From: Anaerolineae bacterium
Lineage (GTDB): Bacteria > Chloroflexota > Anaerolineae > J036 > Brachytrichaceae
Assembly: GCA_947476335.1 (NCBI GenBank)
Contig: CANJQH010000001.1
Coordinates: forward strand, 1 to 64,000
Reading direction: 5' to 3'
Length of the DNA: 64,000 nucleotides
Below are positions 58,145 to 64,000 of this stretch, piece by piece. Every line of letters begins with the position of its first letter. The first letter of the stretch is position 1. The notes under the pieces were generated by a model, which made no database searches, had not been told where the DNA came from, and saw only the letters and a program-made list of their open reading frames with translations. Position numbers and translations under genes: made by a program.

Positions 58145-60639
58145 GCACAATTGAACTGCCTCTCACCGGCATGACGTGTGCGAATTGCGCGCGCACGATT
58201 GAACGCACGCTGAAGCGCGCGGAAGGTGTGGCGAGTGTGGCTGTCAACTACGCGAGTGAACGTGCGCAGGTCGAATTTGATCCGGCTGTAGTTTCTCCCG
58301 CTGCTCTGATCGAGCGCGTGCGCGCGGCCGGCTACGATGTGGTTTCGGCGCAGGTCGATTTGCCCCTGCTCGGCATGACATGTGCGAACTGCGCGCGCAC
58401 GATCGAACGTACGCTCAAGCGCATGCCGGGCGTTTCTGATGCGGCAGTCAATTACGCGAGCGAACGCGCGGCGATCACATACGTACCAGGTCTTGTTGGC
58501 GTGCGCGATATGGTGGCCGCTGTGCGCAAGGCTGGTTACGATGTGCCCACGGTCGCCGGTGCTTCGGCTGACCGCGGTGCCGCCGAGGATGCGCATCAGG
58601 CGGCGCGCGAACATGAATCTGCGGATCGCTGGCGGCGCTTGTTGTTTGGACTGATCTTCGCGGTACCGGCATTTGTGATCAGCATGAGCCGCGATTTCGG
58701 CCTGCTGGCTGCGTTGTTCGGCACTGATTTTGCGCCGATGGATGCGGCCATGATGGCGATGGGGCACGCGATGCCAGTGGCGTACGGTGCGATCAACTGG
58801 CTGCTGTTTGCACTCACACTGCCGGTGATGATCTACACCGGTGCGCCATTTTTTGTGCATGGCGCGAAATCGCTGCGCAATGGCATGGCGAATATGGATG
58901 TGCTGGTCGCCCTTGGCAGCGGCACGGCCTTCGTCTGGTCGTTGTTGATTTTGTTTGGCGTGTATGCAGGCCACGTCTATTTCGAAACGTCGGCGGCGAT
59001 CCTGGCGCTGATTTCGGCGGGCAAATATCTGGAGGCGCGCGCGAAGGGTCGCACCGGCGCGGCAATTCGTAAACTGCTGGACCTGGCGCCGAAGACCGCG
59101 CGCGTTCTGCGCGATGGCATCGAGGAGACTGTGCCCGTCGATCAGGTCGCGATCGGTGACATGCTGCTGGCGCGGCCGGGCGAACGCATCGCGACGGACG
59201 GCATTGTCGTCGGTGGACACAGCGCTGTCGACGAAAGCATGATCACCGGCGAGAGCGCGCCTGTGGACAAGAAGCCGGGCGATCGCGTGATCGGCGCGAC
59301 GGTGAACAAGGAAGGAGCGCTGAAGTATGAGGCCGTCGCTGTCGGGCGCGATACGGCGCTCGCACGCATTGTGCAGCTCGTCGAGCGCGCACAGGGCAGC
59401 CGCGCGCCGATTCAGGCGTTGGCTGATCGCGTCTCGGCCGTGTTCGTGCCGGCGGTAATGGCGATTGCTGCCGCGACGTTTTTCGGCTGGCTGCTGTTCG
59501 GTCACGTTTCTTTTGAAACGGCGATGATCAATGCGGTGGCTGTGCTGGTGATTGCATGTCCGTGTGCGCTCGGTCTGGCGACGCCGACGGCGATCATGGT
59601 TGGGATGGGCGCCGGTGCGCAGCAGGGCATTCTGTTTAAGACCAGCACCGCTCTCGAACGTGCAGCCGATATCGGTGTTGTGGCGCTCGACAAAACCGGC
59701 ACGGTGACGGAAGGGCGGCCCTCTGTAAGTGATATCGTTTCGCTCATCCCGGACTTGTCTGAAGAGTCTCTGCTGCAACTCGTCGCCAGTGTCGAGAAGC
59801 AGAGCGAACATCCGCTTGCACAGGCGATTGTGCATGCCGCCGAAGCGCACATGCTGAAGCTCACGCCGATTGATAGTTTTGTTGCTGTTCCCGGCAAGGG
59901 CGTCGTTGCGCACATCGGTGAAATGCTCGTCGTCGTCGGCAATGAAAAGATGATGCAGCAGCAGGGTGTGTCACTCGATGCGAACGTACAGGCACAGTTG
60001 CAGACACTGGCCGACTCCGGTCGTACGGTGATGCTCGCTGCCGTTGATGGTGTGTTGCGCGGAATTATTGGTCTGTCTGATGCACCGAAGGCGCGCAGCG
60101 CGTCTGCTGTCGCAGCATTGCATGTGGAAGGTGTGCGCGTGATTTTGCTGACGGGTGATAACGCGCGCGCGGCGCGCGTGGTGGCGCAGCTCGTGCACAT
60201 CGACGAGGTCGTCGCTGATGTGTTGCCTGGAGACAAGGCGGCGATGGTGCAGCGCCTGCAGCAGTCTGCAGCCGGGCGAGCAGTGGCGATGGTCGGCGAC
60301 GGCATCAACGATGCGCCGGCGCTGGCACAGGCCGACGTCGGCATGGCGATCGGCTCCGGTACGGATGTGGCGATCGAAGCTGCGGATGTGACGCTGCTCG
60401 GTGGCGATGTGATGCAGGTGTCGGCCGCGATTCGCCTGGCGCGCCTGACGGTGCGTTCGATTCGACAGAATCTATTCTGGGCTTTCTTCTACAACGTGAT
60501 TCTGATTCCAGTGGCGGCGCTTGGCGTGTTTCAGCAGTTCGGCCCGATTCTTGCAGCAGGTGCGATGGCGTTCAGCTCACTGTTCGTTGTGGGAAACAGC
60601 TTGCGATTGCGTGGACGCATTCAATCTGCGAGAACGTAG
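58141..60639 (+). CDS. copA: Cu(I)-exporting P-type ATPase
   Basis: An 832-residue P1B-1 ATPase. GTG 58141 overlaps the previous stop (GTGA). Two HMA domains, each with [17 protein letters not shown] (about 10-70 and 78-145). Eight membrane helices; the ion site CPC is in [15 protein letters not shown] (about 473). Phosphorylation motif [11 protein letters not shown] (about 517), nucleotide-binding HP motif in [11 protein letters not shown], and hinge [16 protein letters not shown] (about 720). The copper-specific M7/M8 Tyr-Asn ([15 protein letters not shown]) and Met/Ser-bearing end are present. It exports Cu(I). Last gene of the csoR operon. Confidence 0.96.
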   Translation: MSTIELPLTGMTCANCARTIERTLKRAEGVASVAVNYASERAQVEFDPAVVSPAALIERVRAAGYDVVSAQVDLPLLGMTCANCARTIERTLKRMPGVSDAAVNYASERAAITYVPGLVGVRDMVAAVRKAGYDVPTVAGASADRGAAEDAHQAAREHESADRWRRLLFGLIFAVPAFVISMSRDFGLLAALFGTDFAPMDAAMMAMGHAMPVAYGAINWLLFALTLPVMIYTGAPFFVHGAKSLRNGMANMDVLVALGSGTAFVWSLLILFGVYAGHVYFETSAAILALISAGKYLEARAKGRTGAAIRKLLDLAPKTARVLRDGIEETVPVDQVAIGDMLLARPGERIATDGIVVGGHSAVDESMITGESAPVDKKPGDRVIGATVNKEGALKYEAVAVGRDTALARIVQLVERAQGSRAPIQALADRVSAVFVPAVMAIAAATFFGWLLFGHVSFETAMINAVAVLVIACPCALGLATPTAIMVGMGAGAQQGILFKTSTALERAADIGVVALDKTGTVTEGRPSVSDIVSLIPDLSEESLLQLVASVEKQSEHPLAQAIVHAAEAHMLKLTPIDSFVAVPGKGVVAHIGEMLVVVGNEKMMQQQGVSLDANVQAQLQTLADSGRTVMLAAVDGVLRGIIGLSDAPKARSASAVAALHVEGVRVILLTGDNARAARVVAQLVHIDEVVADVLPGDKAAMVQRLQQSAAGRAVAMVGDGINDAPALAQADVGMAIGSGTDVAIEAADVTLLGGDVMQVSAAIRLARLTVRSIRQNLFWAFFYNVILIPVAALGVFQQFGPILAAGAMAFSSLFVVGNSLRLRGRIQSART

Positions 60640-62357
60640 GCGGCGCCATCCGCGGTTGTCAGCACTGCGCCGTTGCGCCAGTCGTATGCACCGATACGCA
60701 GCGTGCGCACACGTCTGAGATCGGCGGCTGGCATGGTCAGAGCCCATTCATCGTCGACCAGGTCACCGGGCTGCCAGCTTGAGGGTGCGAAGCGCTGCGG
60801 CCGCCCTGGCACTTGATAATGCCGCGCCAGCAGCGTGCCGTTTGCATCGAGTGCGTCGACGAATACGGCGTAGTCGAAATCAGGCTGGCGCAGCGCTTGC
60901 CAGTACAGCCGCACCGTGAGCGTCGCTTCATCGGCTGTGATCCGTGTGCGTTGTGCATAGCCGCGCAGATGCAGCAGATTGCCGAATGTGGCTTCGACCT
61001 GGTGTGGCACGCTGAGAAGCGCGCGCTTCGGCAGTGCGACCATGCGGTAAGTCGGTTCGATGACGAACGCGAGGCACCCGATTGCTGCGGCTGCGGCAGC
61101 CAATGAAATGGTGAGCGCGGCGCGGCGCGCAGTGGCGGCATCGAGTATGGCCAGCAGCCCAACTGCTGTGAGCGTCATCGCTGCAGCGGATGCTGGAAAG
61201 AGAAGACGGCCCTGTGCCATGACTTCGTTCTGCAGAATGTTCTGCGCTCCCAGATATGCCTGATGCAACAGGAACGTCGCTGTGCATAGCCGTATGCTGG
61301 TGCGCTGCAGTGCGGTGAATCGTGCGGCTGTGCGGCGCAGGCGCAGCCAGCCGATCACGGCTGTTGCAAGTAACGCGCTCGCGCAGATGTCGAGCCAGCG
61401 ACCCGGGTCGACCGAAAGCCAGCCGAACAGGCCCCAGTATGAACTCCACTGCAATCCGAGCAATTGCGGTATGTCTGTGATTGGCAGTGGTGCTGTACGT
61501 ATCATGTCGGCCCATGCAATTCGATAGGCCGACCAGCCGAGCGGATCGGTGTAAATTTGCACATTGCGTACGAACCACCAGCCGGACACGGCCGCGGCTG
61601 CGGCGAAGGCGCGCGCGCCATTTGTCAGCCATGTGCGTTGTGTATCGAAACGACGCATTGAAGCTGCCCACGTGAAGCACGCCATGCCGACGATGCTGAG
61701 CGTCGTGCTCTTCGTGAGCAGCGCTGCGCCGCATAACAGGCCGAGCACGCTCCAATGCATCGGCTTGTTTGGGCTGCGCCATGCGCGCAACATCGCCCAC
61801 AGTACGGCCGCACCCGCTGCCGCGGCGGCTGCGTCATTGCTTACGGCTGCGCTGACAAAGACAAACTGTGGCGTGAACGCAAGCAGCGCACCTGCAAGAA
61901 TGCCGATTGAACGGCGGCCTGGAAAAAGCATCCAGCCGATTGCAATCGTGAACGCAACTGCTGTTGCGCCTGTGGCGATGGATACGCCGCGCGCGATGTG
62001 CACTGCGAGCACGCGGCCGCGCCACGGGAAACTTTCCGCAGTCCGATGTCGCGCCCTCGTTGCATCGCTCGTGCCGAGCCAGGTCCACGTCGGCATGTCA
62101 CGCATATCCGTCCAATCTGCTGCAGCCGTTGCGAGCGCGGCTGCGGCGTAATAGAGCGGCGGATGATGCGCGTAGTTACGCTTCGTCGTGCTTTGAACCG
62201 GCAGTGCGTGTTGCAGCACAATAAAAGCGATGTAGTCGATGTGCCCGGGCTCGTCCGGCGTTTCATAAATAGGAGTGATGACGCTCCAGGCCGCCGCCAG
62301 CATGATGAACGCTGCGATCAGCAGCGCTGCAGCGATGCGCGACCCGGTGTGGTTCAC
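60621..62357 (-). CDS. membrane glycosyltransferase-like protein (GT-C / PMT-ArnT type)
   Basis: A 578-residue protein from GTG 62357, overlapping the stop of the aminotransferase gene by 4 bp; the long upstream frame is antisense-like and rejected. It has about 10-12 membrane helices. The first extracytoplasmic loop contains [15 protein letters not shown], the acidic motif (D/E-rich 'PDEP.H') typical of dolichyl/polyprenyl-phosphate-sugar GT-C enzymes. A soluble beta-type C-terminal domain (about 480-578) follows. It probably transfers a sugar from a polyprenyl-phosphate donor outside the cytoplasm; acceptor unknown. Overlaps the end of copA by 19 bp (convergent). Confidence 0.82.
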   Translation of the reverse strand: MNHTGSRIAAALLIAAFIMLAAAWSVITPIYETPDEPGHIDYIAFIVLQHALPVQSTTKRNYAHHPPLYYAAAALATAAADWTDMRDMPTWTWLGTSDATRARHRTAESFPWRGRVLAVHIARGVSIATGATAVAFTIAIGWMLFPGRRSIGILAGALLAFTPQFVFVSAAVSNDAAAAAAGAAVLWAMLRAWRSPNKPMHWSVLGLLCGAALLTKSTTLSIVGMACFTWAASMRRFDTQRTWLTNGARAFAAAAAVSGWWFVRNVQIYTDPLGWSAYRIAWADMIRTAPLPITDIPQLLGLQWSSYWGLFGWLSVDPGRWLDICASALLATAVIGWLRLRRTAARFTALQRTSIRLCTATFLLHQAYLGAQNILQNEVMAQGRLLFPASAAAMTLTAVGLLAILDAATARRAALTISLAAAAAAIGCLAFVIEPTYRMVALPKRALLSVPHQVEATFGNLLHLRGYAQRTRITADEATLTVRLYWQALRQPDFDYAVFVDALDANGTLLARHYQVPGRPQRFAPSSWQPGDLVDDEWALTMPAADLRRVRTLRIGAYDWRNGAVLTTADGAAYVLAD

Positions 62358-63454
62358 GCGTGCAGCAGATCCCCGAGCGCTGTCAACGCCGCGTCCACGT
62401 ATTCGTCGCTCGACGCTTTCCCCATATGGCCGATGCGCAGCACGCGCCCGTTCAATGGGCCGAATCCGCCGGATGTGTAGAGGCCGTACTGTTCGCGCAG
62501 CTGATCGACGATTGCTTTCTGGTCGGATCCTGCGGGCAGCTGCACCAGTGTGAGCATCGGTGCGGCAGCGGCGCCCTGCACGAGCGTGCTCAGCCCGCGT
62601 TCGGCGAGCCCTGTGCGAAAGCGTGCTGCAGCGTGCGCGTGTCGTGCGATGTACAAATCGAGGCCCGTGGTCAGAATCTTGTGCACCTGCAAATGCAATG
62701 CGCGCACATTGCCCGGCGGCACAGTCACTGGGTGTGGATGAAACGGCGGCGATTCGTGCGTGTATTCGCGCCATCGCTGCAGATCTGCATACCAGCCACG
62801 ACGAGCGGCCGGCTTCGCTGCGATGCGCTGCCACGCACGTTTGCTCACGGCCAGCAGGCCAAGGCCAGCCGGTGCCGCCAGCGCTTTCTGTGATGCGGAC
62901 GCAATCATGTCGATGCCCCAGCCATCCATATCTAGTTCGACGCCGCCGAGTGCGGTGATGGCGTCGGCGAGCACGGATGTGTCGTATTCGGCAGCGATGG
63001 CTGCAATTTCACGCAGTGGGTTCACTGTGCCTGTTGAAGTTTCGGCGTGTACCAGCAGCAGTGCGTCTACTCGGCCGGCGCTGCGGAATGCCGCGCGCAC
63101 AGCTTCAGGATCGATCGCTTCGCCCCACGGTGCTTCGATGCGGATGACTTCGGCACCCCAGCCTGCAGCGATCTCTACGAGCCGATGGCCGAAATAGCCG
63201 TTTTCGCAGACGATCACGCGCTCGCCCTCGCGCACCATTCCGCCCGTCATCGCGTCCAGACATGTCGTGCCCGATCCGGGCATCGCGAATGTGTCCCCGT
63301 TCGTGCGGAAAATGCGCTGCAGCCCGGCGAGCAGCTCCATGTACATCACGCCCCAGCTTGCGCCGTAATGTGGTACGACGGGCGCCCCGAGAACTGCCAA
63401 CACATCTTCATCGACGTCCACCGGGCCAGGAATCAGCAATCGAGAAACGGTCAT
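62354..63454 (-). CDS. class V aminotransferase (serine/alanine-glyoxylate type)
   Basis: A 366-residue PLP enzyme (fold type I, class V). It begins MTVSRLLIPGPVDVDEDVLA. The PLP lysine is in DMIASASQKALAAPAGLGLL (about 192), with the upstream Asp in VLADAITALGGVELDMD and VHAETSTGTVNP. This matches alanine-glyoxylate, serine-glyoxylate or serine-pyruvate aminotransferases; the substrate is not decided by sequence. The following aminotransferase gene, on the opposite strand, is a paralogue; the two are divergent with 68 bp between starts. Translationally coupled to the GT-C gene, which is functionally surprising. Confidence 0.9.
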   Translation of the reverse strand: MTVSRLLIPGPVDVDEDVLAVLGAPVVPHYGASWGVMYMELLAGLQRIFRTNGDTFAMPGSGTTCLDAMTGGMVREGERVIVCENGYFGHRLVEIAAGWGAEVIRIEAPWGEAIDPEAVRAAFRSAGRVDALLLVHAETSTGTVNPLREIAAIAAEYDTSVLADAITALGGVELDMDGWGIDMIASASQKALAAPAGLGLLAVSKRAWQRIAAKPAARRGWYADLQRWREYTHESPPFHPHPVTVPPGNVRALHLQVHKILTTGLDLYIARHAHAAARFRTGLAERGLSTLVQGAAAAPMLTLVQLPAGSDQKAIVDQLREQYGLYTSGGFGPLNGRVLRIGHMGKASSDEYVDAALTALGDLLHA

Positions 63455-63522
63455 GATGGGGTGATGATAACTGGTGGAGCGATAGAATCGACCGGCGCTG
63501 CCGCATTGTGGCGCGCTTCATC

Positions 63523-64000
63523 ATGAGTGATCACGTCAAACTTTTCATCCCTGGACCGGTCGAGGTCCGCAAGTCGATTTTAGATGCGCAGGCTGCATGG
63601 ATGATCGGCCATCGCGGCAAACCGTTCGAGACCTTGTACGCCCGCATTCAGGTTGGCCTGCGCGAAATTTTCTTCACGAAGAGCCGTGTCCTCGTCAGCA
63701 CGTCGAGCGGCACCGGCTTGTGGGAAGGCGCGGCGCGCAATTGTGTCAGTGATGATCCTGCCGGCGGCGTGCTCGCCACCGTATGCGGTGATTTCAGCGA
63801 ACGCTGGGCGGATGTGTTCGAACGCAATGGCAAGGCCACTACCTGGTTGACTGTTCCGCACGGCCACGCAGTCACGCCCGCACTCGTGCGCGAAGCGCTG
63901 CAGGCGCGCGCTGCGGCCGGCACGGTGCCTTTTGAAGCGATTGCGCTCGTGCACAACGAGACCAGCACCGGCGTCACCAACCCGCTCGCGGAAATCGTCG
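63523..64000 (+). CDS. class V aminotransferase (3' partial, paralogue)
   Basis: ATG 63523 (MSDHVKLFIPGPVEVRKSIL) opens a frame that runs to the end of the window without a stop (about 159 residues). Conserved segments GHRGKPFETLYARI (substrate loop), VSTSSGTGLWEGAARNC (PLP-phosphate Ser/Thr loop) and ALVHNETSTGVTNPL match serine-glyoxylate aminotransferases. The PLP lysine would lie beyond the window. A paralogue of the divergent neighbour (62354-63454), they may act together in glyoxylate/serine metabolism, possibly feeding malate synthase (inference). Confidence 0.88.
   Translation, partial: MSDHVKLFIPGPVEVRKSILDAQAAWMIGHRGKPFETLYARIQVGLREIFFTKSRVLVSTSSGTGLWEGAARNCVSDDPAGGVLATVCGDFSERWADVFERNGKATTWLTVPHGHAVTPALVREALQARAAAGTVPFEAIALVHNETSTGVTNPLAEIV

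Noticed and set aside
62358-62834. N-terminal extension of the GT-C protein
   Set aside because: Arg/Ala-rich antisense of the aminotransferase gene; GTG 62357 with a 4-bp overlap is a better start.

Overview
The window is a high-G+C bacterial chromosome segment with about 50 genes on both strands. No rRNA or tRNA gene was seen. The gene style suggests a member of the Chloroflexota (Anaerolineae-like): peptide-ABC lipoproteins with a long Val/Glu-rich linker, a CarH-type MerR-B12 regulator, a lysine 2,3-aminomutase, and a TopA with an extra N-terminal zinc ribbon. This placement is inferred from gene content, not from a marker search.

Layout. 0-11 kb: end of a beta-propeller protein, a glycosyltransferase remnant, photolyase, a hydrolase-kamA-DsbA block, an acetyltransferase, topA and a GT4 glycosyltransferase. 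11-15 kb: a VPI-repeat membrane protein, a nested repeat island, and three small membrane proteins (two YIP1-like). 14.6-20.5 kb, mostly minus strand: SDR, SRPBCC, NAD(P)-binding protein, CarH-like regulator, lysA and a methyltransferase. 20.6-31 kb: queA, OsmC, a lipoprotein, three tandem SH3b-SGNH secreted proteins followed by a GH4-like protein, a broken HugZ-like gene, GT2, folC. 31-41 kb: lon, di-haem oxidoreductase, two paralogous secreted helical-repeat proteins and a two-component system. 41-54 kb: pepF, trxA, and a peptide ABC operon (lipoprotein, two permeases, two ATPases) followed by an M20 dipeptidase on the other strand. 54-64 kb: aldo/keto reductase, malate synthase, a copper operon (csoR, ferredoxin-YHS-HMA fusion, copA), a GT-C membrane protein and two class V aminotransferases.

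Two features stand out. First, the peptide-binding lipoprotein at 44509-46524 appears circularly permuted: the half that normally lies C-terminal comes first, and the normal N-terminal half follows. Second, the intergenic DNA is crowded with non-coding mobile repeats. MITE-1 (about 112 bp, 15-bp terminal inverted repeats starting GTAA, 8-bp target duplications) has about 17 copies. MITE-2 is exactly 90 bp with TA target duplications; all four copies lie in or at the edge of other repeats. There are also a 330-bp TA-flanked element and a roughly 200-bp GC-rich repeat (R3). MITE-1 has broken at least one gene and lies close to the starts of several others. Short tandem repeats of 9-14 bp are also unusually frequent and sometimes form the ends of coding sequences.
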